DNA of 64,000 nt from CAIMWS01 sp964409245 (GTDB lineage Bacteria; Verrucomicrobiota; Verrucomicrobiia; Limisphaerales; UBA1319), in assembly GCA_964409245.1 (NCBI GenBank), contig CAYPCQ010000032.1, positions 1 to 64,000 of the forward strand, read 5' to 3'. The position numbers were made by a program, and so were the translations under genes. Below are positions 34,928 through 43,832 of this stretch, one piece after another. Under the pieces are notes generated by a model, which saw only the letters and a program-made list of their open reading frames with translations, was not told the origin of the DNA and ran no database searches. The stretch's first letter is position 1. Each line of letters begins with the position of its first letter.

Positions 34928-37900
34928 TCACGCCACGGCAATATTAACTATTTTTCCGGGTACGACAATGATTTTCTTGACGGCCTTTCCGGCCGTGAAC
35001 AGCCGGACCTTTTCGCTGGCCAGCGCGGCGGCCTCGATTTCCGCCGCGGAAGCCTTGGCGGGCAGGGTGAGGCGGTCCCGGAGCTTGCCATTGACCTGCA
35101 CCGGGATTTCCACCGTGTCCTCCACCAATTTGGCGGGATCAAAGGCCGGCCAGGGGAGGTAGGCCAGGGCGGGCGCGTTTTGGCCCGGGGCGGTGTGGGC
35201 CGCCAGCCGCGCCTGCAGCTCCTCTGCCAGGTGGGGCGCGAAGGGCTGCAGCAGCACCAGGAAGTCCCGCAACACGGAAGCCGGTTTCACCTCCCAGCCG
35301 ATCATCTCATTGACCATCACCATCAGGGCGGAGATGGCGGTGTTGAAGCGCATCCCGTCCAGATCCTCCGTCACCTTCTTGATGCCGGTGTGCAGCACCT
35401 TGAGCTGCGCGGGGGTGGGGGCGGCATCTTGGATGGACGATGACAGCCGGATGCGGTCCAGCAGGCTGGCCGGGGCGTCCGCTGCCGTGGTGAGGCTTTG
35501 CTCGAATTCCTGTTCGCTATCCTCGTCCACAAACAGCCGCCACACGCGGCCCAGGAACCGGTAAACCCCCTCCACGCCCTTGGTGTTCCACGGCTTCACC
35601 ATTTCCAGCGGCCCCATGAACATTTCATAGAGCCGGAAGGCGTCCGCGCCGTATTCCTGGAGGATGTCGTCCGGGTTGACCACGTTGCCCCGCGATTTGG
35701 ACATCTTGAAGCTCCGCACATCCACCCGGATGGCGGGGTTCGTTTTGAGGCAGAAATGTTCCCCGCGCTTCTCCACCTCCTCCTCGGCGACGCGCCGGGC
35801 GGTGACTTTTTGCCCGGTGGCCGCCTGGGTGCCCACCAGGCGGCGCCCCTCGGCGCCCGCCTCCTCCTCGATCCCCGTGATGCCGGCCACGCTCACCAGG
35901 CTGCCTTGCGCGTCGGAAAAACAGGCGAATTCCATCTCGCCCAGGATCAGCCCCTGGTTGACCAGCTTGAAAAACGGCTCCGGGGTTGAAACGCACCCCA
36001 GGTCGAACAGCAATTTGTGCCAGAACCGTGAATAAAGCAGGTGCAGCACCGCGTGCTCGGCGCCGCCCACATACAAGTTGATGCCGGGCGTGGGGGCTTT
36101 GGAACCGGTTGGGGCCGGACCCGTTCCCATCCAGTAACGTTCCACCGCCGGCTGGCAAAAGGCGTTTGGGGACCGGGCATCGAGATAGCGCAAATAATAC
36201 CAGCAGCTGCCGGCCCATTGCGGCATGGTGTTGGTTTCGCGCACCGAGCCATCCGGCAGGCTGACCCAATCGCGGGCCCGGGCCAGCGGCGGCTGCCCGT
36301 CCTGGGTGGGTTTATAATCCTCCAGCGCCGGCGGCAATAGCGGCAGGGCGGCTTCCGGCAGGGATGAATGGGCGCCGTCTTTCCAGACAATCGGGAAGGG
36401 TTCGCCCCAGTAGCGCTGGCGGCTGAACAACCAGTCGCGGAGCTTGAAATTGACCGTCTTGTGGCCTAGCCCTCTTTCCTCCAGCCAGGACGCGATTTTC
36501 CTTTTGGCCTCAGGGGTGGGCAGGCCGCTGATGAACCCGGAATTCACGCTGGTGCCGTCGTCCACAAAACCGAGGTCCGGCTGGCCCTCCGGCGCCTGGA
36601 CCACGACGCGGACCGGCAGCTCGAACTTGCGGGCGAACTCGAGGTCGCGCGTGTCGTGGGCGGGCACGGCCATGATGGCGCCGGTGCCATAGCTGGCCAG
36701 CACGTAATCGGCGATCCAGATGGGGATTTTCTCGCCGTTGACCGGGTTGACCGCCCAGGCGCCGGTGAACACGCCGGATTTTTCCTTGGCCAGCTCGGTC
36801 CGTTCGAGGTCGCTTTTGGCGGCCGCCTGCTGGCGGTAGGCCTCCACCGCCGCGCGGGGAGTGCCGCGGGCGGCCGGGGCGCCCCCCTTCCAGGCCTCGG
36901 GGGTGTTCGCCGGCCAGGCCGGTGGCAGGATCTGGTCCACCAGCTTGTGCTCGGGCGCCAGGACCATGTAAGTGGCCCCGAACAAAGTGTCCGGGCGGGT
37001 GGTGAACACCGTGATCTGGCAATTGCACTCCGGGGTGGCGGGGCCGCATTCGCTGATGGCAAAGGTCACTTCGGCGCCCTCGCTGCGACCGATCCAATCC
37101 CGCTGCATTTTTTTCAGTGATTCGGGCCAGTCCACCAGGTCGAGATCGGCCAGCAGACGGTCCGCGTAAGCGGTGATGCGCAGCATCCATTGGCGCATCG
37201 GCTTGCGGACCACCGGGAATCCGCCCACCTCGCTTTTGCCGTCCACCACCTCCTCATTGGCCAGCACCGTGCCCAAAGCGGGGCACCAGTTCACCGGCGC
37301 TTCCGACACATAAGCCAGCCGCCGGGCGTCGCAGTAAGCCCGCCGGTCCGCCTCGGCGGCCAGCCCGGGCGGATAGGGGAGGGTTTCGATCGGCTCGGCG
37401 CGGTTGGTGGCCGGATTGAACCACGAGTTGTAAAGCTTGAGGAAAATCCACTGGGTCCACCTGAAATACTGCGGATCGGTGGTGTCGATTTCCCGGCTCC
37501 AGTCGTAGCTGAAGCCCAGGGATTGGATCTGGCGCTTGAAAGTGGCGATGTTGGCCTCGGTGGTTTTCCGCGGATGCTGGCCGGTTTTGATCGCATATTG
37601 TTCGGCGGGCAGGCCGAAGGCGTCCCAGCCCATGGGATGCAGCACGTTGAAGCCCCGCGCCCGGTGATACCGGGCGACGATATCCGTGGCGGTGTAGCCT
37701 TCCGGATGCCCCACATGCAGACCGGCCCCCGAGGGATAAGGAAACATGTCCAGCACGTAGTATTTGGGCGGCAATTGCCCGGTCCGGGCCGCCTCGGGAT
37801 GTCGTTCAGCAAAGGGATGGCCCGCCGGGATGGTCTCTCCCGGATTCCAAGCCCGGAACATTTCGGTCCGCAACCAAACTTCCTGCCACTTCGGCTCAAT

Positions 37901-37936
37901 GATATGAAACGGATATTGTCTTCTCATATGCGACAT
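34928..37936 (-). CDS. leuS: Leucyl-tRNA synthetase
   Basis: This 1002-residue class I enzyme charges tRNA-Leu. It has the HIGH-type motif HVGH (74-77) within PYPSGAGLHVGHPEGYT, an editing domain (about 240-450) and KMSKSRGN (about 743-750). Bacterial LeuRS is usually 800-880 residues. Part of the extra length lies between the catalytic core and KMSKS, in a charged segment around GIEEEAGAEGRRLVG and RRVAEEEVEKRGEHF. Other extensions sit in the editing region. The start MSHMRRQYPF is used; an internal ATG three codons on is equally plausible. The Gfo/Idh gene diverges 256 bases away. Confidence 0.95.
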   Translation of the reverse strand: MSHMRRQYPFHIIEPKWQEVWLRTEMFRAWNPGETIPAGHPFAERHPEAARTGQLPPKYYVLDMFPYPSGAGLHVGHPEGYTATDIVARYHRARGFNVLHPMGWDAFGLPAEQYAIKTGQHPRKTTEANIATFKRQIQSLGFSYDWSREIDTTDPQYFRWTQWIFLKLYNSWFNPATNRAEPIETLPYPPGLAAEADRRAYCDARRLAYVSEAPVNWCPALGTVLANEEVVDGKSEVGGFPVVRKPMRQWMLRITAYADRLLADLDLVDWPESLKKMQRDWIGRSEGAEVTFAISECGPATPECNCQITVFTTRPDTLFGATYMVLAPEHKLVDQILPPAWPANTPEAWKGGAPAARGTPRAAVEAYRQQAAAKSDLERTELAKEKSGVFTGAWAVNPVNGEKIPIWIADYVLASYGTGAIMAVPAHDTRDLEFARKFELPVRVVVQAPEGQPDLGFVDDGTSVNSGFISGLPTPEAKRKIASWLEERGLGHKTVNFKLRDWLFSRQRYWGEPFPIVWKDGAHSSLPEAALPLLPPALEDYKPTQDGQPPLARARDWVSLPDGSVRETNTMPQWAGSCWYYLRYLDARSPNAFCQPAVERYWMGTGPAPTGSKAPTPGINLYVGGAEHAVLHLLYSRFWHKLLFDLGCVSTPEPFFKLVNQGLILGEMEFACFSDAQGSLVSVAGITGIEEEAGAEGRRLVGTQAATGQKVTARRVAEEEVEKRGEHFCLKTNPAIRVDVRSFKMSKSRGNVVNPDDILQEYGADAFRLYEMFMGPLEMVKPWNTKGVEGVYRFLGRVWRLFVDEDSEQEFEQSLTTAADAPASLLDRIRLSSSIQDAAPTPAQLKVLHTGIKKVTEDLDGMRFNTAISALMVMVNEMIGWEVKPASVLRDFLVLLQPFAPHLAEELQARLAAHTAPGQNAPALAYLPWPAFDPAKLVEDTVEIPVQVNGKLRDRLTLPAKASAAEIEAAALASEKVRLFTAGKAVKKIIVVPGKIVNIAVA

Positions 37937-38192
37937 GGGGGGTGATCTTGCGGAAATCGCCCCGCCAGGGCAATCGCAGAGTTGACGCTATCTGGCTGGG
38001 GCTTGCGGTTTCCAGGCCTGGATCCGGCCCGGTTGGGAGCGTGGCTGGTGGCGCCCGGCAGCCAAAACAATTCCGAATGCCTTCCCCGAACTCCTCGTCT
38101 AATCCCATCGAAGAATGGGCTGATTTTCCCTGGTTCCTTTGGCCGGCGGGGTGAGAGCGTTGACGGCCACCCGGGGGAGTCGCCCGCTACCG

Positions 38193-39500
38193 ATGAATGA
38201 AATGAATACTGGCAAATCAAACTTATCGCGCCGCAGTTTCCTGCGGACCACTGCGGCCACAGTGTCCGGCGCCGGCACCGGAGTGCTGTTCCCCAACCTG
38301 CTGGCCAGGTCCGTCCTGGGGGCGGCTCCCAATCCGGTGCGGGCGGGCATCCGCGTGGGCTGCATCGCCGTGGGCAACCAGGGTGGCGCCCTGCTGAAGC
38401 GCAACCTGCAAAACGTGGTGGCCGTGTGCGAAGTGGACCAGACGCGCCTCGCGGCGGCCAAAGCCGCCGTGGAAAAGGCCACCCAGCGTTCCTGCGCCAC
38501 CTGCACTGATTACCGCAAACTCCTGGAAAACAAGGAAATCGATGCCGTAATGATCGCCTCGCCGGATCACTGGCATGCCCTCCAAACCATCCACGCCTGC
38601 CAGGCCGGCAAGGATGTTTATGTGGAAAAACCGCTCTCCCTGATGATCGAGGAGGGCAAGCTGATGCTCAAGGCCGCCCGCCACTATCATCGCGTGGTGC
38701 AGACCGGCAGCATGCAGCGCTCGGACGACAAATTCCGGCTGGCTTGCGAATTGGTGCGGGCGGGGCGCATCGGCCGGGTGAAAACCATCCGCGTGGGATT
38801 GCCCGGGGTGAATTTCAATGAAAAAACGGTTCCCGACAGCGAGCCGCCGGCCGGGTTGGATTACGACCTATGGCTCGGCCCCGCGCCTTACCGCCCCTAC
38901 AACAAAAACCGGGTTCATTATAACTTCCGGTTTTTCTGGGACTACTCCGGCGGGCAGATGACCAACTGGGGCGCCCACCACCTCGATATCGCCCAGTGGG
39001 GCCTGGGCATGGATGCCAGCGGGCCGGTGGAAATCGAATCCATGGCCATGTATGACCGTGAAAAACGCTATGAAGTGCCTTCCCGGTTTGAAATCCTGTA
39101 CAAATACGCCAACGGGGTAACCATCATCTGCGGCCAGGGCCAGAAAATGGGGACCACCTTTGAAGGTGACGAAGGATCCATTTATGTGGACCGGGGCAAG
39201 CTCAGCTCCGATCCGGCGGAGATCGTGAAAGAGCCGCTGGGCGAAAAAGATGTGCGCCTTTACGCCAGCAAAAACCACGATGACAACTGGTATCAATGCA
39301 TCAAGGACCGCAAGCTGCCCATCTGCGATGTGGCGGTCGGGCACCGTTCCGCCACAGTCTGCCACCTGGGAAATATCTCCGTCCGCACCGGGCAGTTGGT
39401 GAAATGGGATCCGCTCCGGGAGGAGATGGTGGACAGCGTGGAGCTTCGCAAATGGATGTCTTATCCTTACCGTGAGCCATGGCGGCTGCCGGTAATTTGA
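38193..39500 (+). CDS. Gfo/Idh/MocA family oxidoreductase with Tat signal
   Basis: A 435-residue exported NAD(P)-dependent oxidoreductase. The N-terminus has a twin-arginine signal SRRSFLRTT (12-20) and a hydrophobic stretch ending near residue 45. The Rossmann domain follows (RVGCIAVGNQG), with SPDHWHA and the family EKP motif (about 145-147). The C-terminal domain has GGQMTNWGAHHLDIAQWG, which carries the usual catalytic His. Such proteins are numerous in Verrucomicrobiota and Planctomycetota and act on sugars or polyols outside the cytoplasm. Its substrate is not readable here. GGGGGAG upstream is the likely ribosome-binding site. Confidence 0.9.
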   Translation: MNEMNTGKSNLSRRSFLRTTAATVSGAGTGVLFPNLLARSVLGAAPNPVRAGIRVGCIAVGNQGGALLKRNLQNVVAVCEVDQTRLAAAKAAVEKATQRSCATCTDYRKLLENKEIDAVMIASPDHWHALQTIHACQAGKDVYVEKPLSLMIEEGKLMLKAARHYHRVVQTGSMQRSDDKFRLACELVRAGRIGRVKTIRVGLPGVNFNEKTVPDSEPPAGLDYDLWLGPAPYRPYNKNRVHYNFRFFWDYSGGQMTNWGAHHLDIAQWGLGMDASGPVEIESMAMYDREKRYEVPSRFEILYKYANGVTIICGQGQKMGTTFEGDEGSIYVDRGKLSSDPAEIVKEPLGEKDVRLYASKNHDDNWYQCIKDRKLPICDVAVGHRSATVCHLGNISVRTGQLVKWDPLREEMVDSVELRKWMSYPYREPWRLPVI

Positions 39501-39810
39501 TCCCCATCCCCCCCGTTTTTTTTGGTTTGGGCGGTTTTTCATGGCCGCCGCTGGGATTGCTCCGCGGCGGCGGTTTGGTGTTCAAGCCCCGCATCCAGCG
39601 GTGTTTTCCGCGCTTGGTTCCCGGCAAAGCATTGGGGAGTAGCGGTTTGTCCATGGCCTGCGGGCGTGGGGACCGGCCCCTGGCAAGGCGGATTCGGCCG
39701 GCCAACCGGACCCGTGCCAGCCTGAACTTAAGGATTGCTACAGCCCGTTTTAAAGGATTAACTGGGACCGCAACTTTTTGACCGGCAAATTGTTTGCATG
39801 GATAGCTGGA
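39501..39810. other. Intergenic region before the secretion operon
   Basis: About 310 bases with a C-run/T-run near 39509-39525 but no matching hairpin. In-frame codons upstream of 39811 start with TTG at 39778 and look less protein-like. No RNA or small gene was recognised. The promoter of the secretion operon should lie here. Confidence 0.35.
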
Positions 39811-41547
39811 ATGGTATTTGAACCCATAAAAAATGTGCTCGCCCGGGCCGGCTTGGCCGAAGCCGCTCAATTCGATGAATGGCTCAAAGCCTGGCGCGTG
39901 GCGGTGGAAAACGGCTCGCAAGAGACGCAGGTGGTATTCTTCGCCCGCGAAAGAGGCCTGCCAGAGGATCAATTCCTGCAGAAATTGGCGGAGGCCTTGG
40001 GCTGGCCTTACGTGGAACTGCCCCGCATCAACCTGACCAACGAAATCCGCCAAAAAATCTCCACCAAGGTGGCCTTCCAACATTTCGTCCTGCCCGTGGT
40101 CCTGAAGGAGGACACCCTGCAGGTGGCCATCTGCAATCCGTTCAATTCCGCCCTGCTGGGGGCCGTCCAGCACGATGCCAAGTGCCCCGTCGAATTTGCC
40201 CTGGCCCCCCAGTCGGAAATCGAAAAAGCCCTCAAAAAATATTACGGGGTTGGCGCCGAAACCCTCGATGAAATGGCCGAGGATGAACCCCTCGAGCTCA
40301 TGGTGGGCGAGGACAAGGAAATCACCGAAGGCGACCAGGAAGCCAGCGTCATCAAATTCGTCAACCAGATCATCTGGGAAGCTTTCAAGGACCGCGCCAC
40401 CGATATTCATTTCGAGCCGGCGGAAGACGAGCTGCGCATCCGGTACCGCATCGACGGCATCCTGCACCAGACCCCCATGCCGCCCCAGCTCAAGCGGTTC
40501 CAATCCGCGCTGATTTCCCGTATCAAGGTCATGTCGGGCATGGACATCGCCGAAAAACGCCTCCCCCAGGACGGCCGCATCAACGTGCGGATCAAAGGGG
40601 AGGAAATCGATATCCGCGTTTCGACCGTGCCCACCGTTTACGGGGAGAGCGTCTCCCTCCGTTTGCTGACCCGCGGCAAGATCTTCCTGAGCCTCGAAAA
40701 GCTGGGCTTCGCCCCCAAGGATGAACAGGCTATCCGGGAGATCATCGTCAAACCCCACGGGATTTTCCTCGTCACGGGTCCGACCGGGTCCGGGAAATCG
40801 ACCTCCCTGTATGCCTTCCTGAGCACGATCAACTCGGTTCAGAAACGGATCATCACGATCGAGGAACCGGTCGAATACGAGCTGAAAGGCATCAACCAGA
40901 TCGCCGTGCGCCCCGATATCGGCCTCACCTTTGCCATGGGCTTGCGCCATATCCTGCGCCAGGATCCCAACGTGATCATGGTGGGGGAAATCCGCGATAT
41001 GGAGACCGCGGAAATCGCCATCCGCGCGGCCCTGACCGGCCACTTGGTGTTCAGCACCCTGCACACCAACGACGCCCCCAGCGCCTTCACCCGCTTGATC
41101 GATATGGGCATCGAGCCGTTCCTGGTGGCTTCCTCCGTGGAGGCCGTGATGGCCCAGCGCCTCGTCCGTACCATCTGTCCGCACTGCAAGGTGGAGCAGA
41201 AGGTGGACGCCGAATACCTGCGGCGCATCAGCTTCCCGGAAGAGGATATCCTCACCGCCAAGTTCTGGCGCGGCGCCGGCTGCGAGGAGTGCCGGCAGTT
41301 CGGCTACCAGGGCCGCAAGGGGATCTATGAGCTGCTCCTGCTGAACGAAACCATCCGGCCGCTGATCATGAACCGCGCCCCGGCTTCCACCATCGCCCAG
41401 ACGGCCATCGATTTGGGCATGCGCACCCTGCGCAGCGACGGCTGGAAAAAAGTGCGTGAGGCCGGAACCACCATTGAGGAGGTGCTCCGGGTGACCCAGG
41501 TAGAGGAACATCTTCCGGCTTTGTCCAGCGACACCCGCCGCCCATAA
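39811..41547 (+). CDS. GspE/PilB family secretion ATPase
   Basis: This 578-residue hexameric AAA-type ATPase powers pseudopilus or pilus assembly on the cytoplasmic side. It has an N-terminal GspE-N domain (about 20-150), the Asp-box region AFKDRATDIHFEP, Walker A GPTGSGKST (about 324-332) and LRQDPNVIMVGEIRD. The His-box segment is GHLVFSTLHTNDA, and a zinc tetracysteine element is formed by CPHC and CEEC. ATG 39811 is preferred over a TTG 33 bases upstream. The PilM/N-like gene follows after 12 bases. Confidence 0.92.
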   Translation: MVFEPIKNVLARAGLAEAAQFDEWLKAWRVAVENGSQETQVVFFARERGLPEDQFLQKLAEALGWPYVELPRINLTNEIRQKISTKVAFQHFVLPVVLKEDTLQVAICNPFNSALLGAVQHDAKCPVEFALAPQSEIEKALKKYYGVGAETLDEMAEDEPLELMVGEDKEITEGDQEASVIKFVNQIIWEAFKDRATDIHFEPAEDELRIRYRIDGILHQTPMPPQLKRFQSALISRIKVMSGMDIAEKRLPQDGRINVRIKGEEIDIRVSTVPTVYGESVSLRLLTRGKIFLSLEKLGFAPKDEQAIREIIVKPHGIFLVTGPTGSGKSTSLYAFLSTINSVQKRIITIEEPVEYELKGINQIAVRPDIGLTFAMGLRHILRQDPNVIMVGEIRDMETAEIAIRAALTGHLVFSTLHTNDAPSAFTRLIDMGIEPFLVASSVEAVMAQRLVRTICPHCKVEQKVDAEYLRRISFPEEDILTAKFWRGAGCEECRQFGYQGRKGIYELLLLNETIRPLIMNRAPASTIAQTAIDLGMRTLRSDGWKKVREAGTTIEEVLRVTQVEEHLPALSSDTRRP

Positions 41548-41559
41548 ACCAGGAGCCCA

Positions 41560-42951
41560 TTGAAATCCGCCCGCTTCCATATTTGCGACGTGCTTCATGC
41601 TGAAGCCGAACAACGGCATTATTGGCGCTTCAGCCTCGCCGATGGCGCCCCTGCCCTGGCCGCTGAAAAATCCTTCCCCCCCAACGAACTGCTCCCGGCC
41701 GGATGGGTGGCCAAGAAATGGAACAACCTTTGGCAGCGCAAGATCAACGTGGCCTGGCTGCCCCCCAGCCAGGTCTTTTTGCGGGTCATCCAGCTGCCGG
41801 TCGAAAACGAGGCTGAACTGCCCGGCATGGTGGAATTGCAGCTGGAAAAGCTCTCCCCCCTGCCCCCCGCCCAGATCGTGTGGAGTTTCGAAAGCCTGCC
41901 GACCCCGGACAGCAAGCTCCGCAGCGTGGTGGTGGTGATCGTGGCCCGCACCGTGGTGGAACAATTCCTGGGCCAGCTGGAACAATGGGGATACCTGGCT
42001 GACCGGCTGGAATTGCCGCTGATCCACGAGCTGAAATCCCTGCCCGCCGATGCGGACGGCCTGTGGCTGATCCCGCAAACCTCAGGCGCCTCCAAATTAT
42101 GCCTCGTCGCCTGGTGGACCAAGGGGGTTCTGCAAAACGTGAATCTTTTGTCGATCTCCACCTCGGCAGGTTGGAGCGAGGTGCTCTGCCAGCAATTGAC
42201 CGAGGTGGCGTGGGCGGGCGAAATGGAAGGCTGGCTGTCCCAGGTGCCCCGCTGCCAATTGGTGGCCGCTGGCCCGCTGGCCGCCGAATGGGAACCGGTG
42301 CTGCGCGAGTGGTCGGGCGCGCCGGTGGCGGTGCGGCCCGGCGCGGTGGCTGGGGATCTCGCGGCTTTGAGTGTCACCCGCCTGGCCCAGAACCAATCCC
42401 GCTTGAACCTGCTGCCCGGTGAATTTGCCGCGCGCTACCGCCAGCAGTTCATCGATCGTTTGTGGATGGGCAGCCTGGGGGCCCTGGTGGTGGTTTACCT
42501 GCTGGGGGTCGTCGTTTACTTCGCCGCCTTGCAGGTGGTCAAATTCCGCAAGAGCCTGGTCGAGTCTCAAATCGCCAGGCTGGACCCCGAATACAGCCGG
42601 GTGCGGCAGCTGCGCGCCCGGGTGCAGGTGCTCCAGGAGCAGAAAAACCTCCGTTTTGCCGCCTTGGAATGCTGGAAAGCCTCCTGCATCCTCCTGCCCA
42701 CGGACCTGATCCTCACCGATTTCAGCCTGCAGCAGGGTAAAAAACTCACTTTGCACGGCACCGCTCCCGCCGCCAATGTCAGCCAAGTGATCACTTATAA
42801 TGATGCGATGGGCAAATACCGCGTGGGCGGGGATTCCAATGCCCCCACCTTGTTCAAAGCCGTGGATCCTTATTCTTCCCGATCGGGCGTCGGCGGGCAA
42901 ACGCTCAACTGGGATTTCTCCTGCGAGATCAACCGCTCGGAGGTCGAATGA
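41560..42951 (+). CDS. PilM/PilN-like (GspL-like) inner-membrane platform protein
   Basis: A 463-residue protein has a cytoplasmic actin-like half resembling PilM/GspL (about 1-270), one transmembrane helix (LGALVVVYLLGVVVYF, about 308-323), and a periplasmic PilN-like part with a coiled-coil start. The TTG start is supported by AGGAG 4 bases upstream and the 12-base spacing to the ATPase gene. Its stop overlaps the next ATG (ATGA). In related systems this protein ties the ATPase to the membrane platform. Identification is mainly by operon position and topology. Confidence 0.72.
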   Translation: MKSARFHICDVLHAEAEQRHYWRFSLADGAPALAAEKSFPPNELLPAGWVAKKWNNLWQRKINVAWLPPSQVFLRVIQLPVENEAELPGMVELQLEKLSPLPPAQIVWSFESLPTPDSKLRSVVVVIVARTVVEQFLGQLEQWGYLADRLELPLIHELKSLPADADGLWLIPQTSGASKLCLVAWWTKGVLQNVNLLSISTSAGWSEVLCQQLTEVAWAGEMEGWLSQVPRCQLVAAGPLAAEWEPVLREWSGAPVAVRPGAVAGDLAALSVTRLAQNQSRLNLLPGEFAARYRQQFIDRLWMGSLGALVVVYLLGVVVYFAALQVVKFRKSLVESQIARLDPEYSRVRQLRARVQVLQEQKNLRFAALECWKASCILLPTDLILTDFSLQQGKKLTLHGTAPAANVSQVITYNDAMGKYRVGGDSNAPTLFKAVDPYSSRSGVGGQTLNWDFSCEINRSEVE

Positions 42952-43832
42952 ACGACCTGTTTAACCGCCTGAACCTCAACCCCCTGGAGCGCCGCCTCCT
43001 GGTGGGCATCATGGGTGTGCTTTTCGTGGTCGTCAACTTGTGGCTGATCTGGCCGCGGTTTGGCGATTGGGGCCGCGTCAACAACGACTTCAAAGCGGCC
43101 CAGGTGAAATTGAAAAACTATGAGGTGGAGCTGGATGCCCGGCGCGTGGAGGAATATACCAAAATGATGGCCGACCTGGAGAAGGAAGGCCAGGCGGTGC
43201 TGCCCACCGAGCAATCCCTTGATCTGGCCCGCACGATCCAAAACCAGGCCGGGGCCTATGGTGTGGTCATCAACAGCAGCGTGGAAGTGGCTTTTTCCGG
43301 CGGCAAAACCAACGAGTATTTTGATGAAAAGGCCCGCCGCGTCTCCATCACCGCCGGGGAAAAGGAGCTGCTGGATTTCCTGACCAGCCTCTCCGGCAAT
43401 TCCATGATCCGCGCCCGCAGCCTGACCCTCCGGCCCGATCCCAGCCAGATGCGGCTGCAGGCGGAGATCACCCTGGTGGCCAGCTACCAGAAGAAGAAGG
43501 CCCCGGTTTCCCTGGCGCAGGCCGCCACCAAGCTGGAACCCAAAAACGCGGCCCCGGTGAAAACCCCGCCCCCCGCTAAAACCGAGCCGCCCAAAAAAGC
43601 CCAGGCGGCGCCGAAAACCGAGCCGCCGAAAAAAGGCGAACCAGCCAGGAAACCCGAGCCTGCGACGAACAAGAACATCCCGATCCGGCCACCTCAGATC
43701 CCCAAAGCAGCTCCGGGAGTGGCGCCCAAGGGAGCCACTTCGGCGCCCCCGATGCGCAGCTTGCCCATGGCGCCCGGCGGCGCCCGGCCAAACACTTTTC
43801 CACGAACCAACCAATCCCCTAACACGATGTGA
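42948..43832 (+). CDS. PilO/GspM-like platform protein
   Basis: This 294-residue protein has a short cytoplasmic start, a membrane helix (about 15-36), a coiled coil (about 45-80), and a PilO-like periplasmic alpha/beta domain (about 85-190). A Pro/Lys/Ala-rich low-complexity tail fills the last 100 residues, with repeated EPPKK motifs. It overlaps the preceding gene by 4 bases and the secretin gene by 4 bases, so these genes are translationally coupled. The long basic tail is unusual for PilO and may contact the cell wall. Confidence 0.7.
   Translation: MNDLFNRLNLNPLERRLLVGIMGVLFVVVNLWLIWPRFGDWGRVNNDFKAAQVKLKNYEVELDARRVEEYTKMMADLEKEGQAVLPTEQSLDLARTIQNQAGAYGVVINSSVEVAFSGGKTNEYFDEKARRVSITAGEKELLDFLTSLSGNSMIRARSLTLRPDPSQMRLQAEITLVASYQKKKAPVSLAQAATKLEPKNAAPVKTPPPAKTEPPKKAQAAPKTEPPKKGEPARKPEPATNKNIPIRPPQIPKAAPGVAPKGATSAPPMRSLPMAPGGARPNTFPRTNQSPNTM

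Noticed and set aside
37937..38192. T-box leader for leuS
   Set aside because: The 5' region of leuS shows no recognisable T-box sequence or specifier hairpin.
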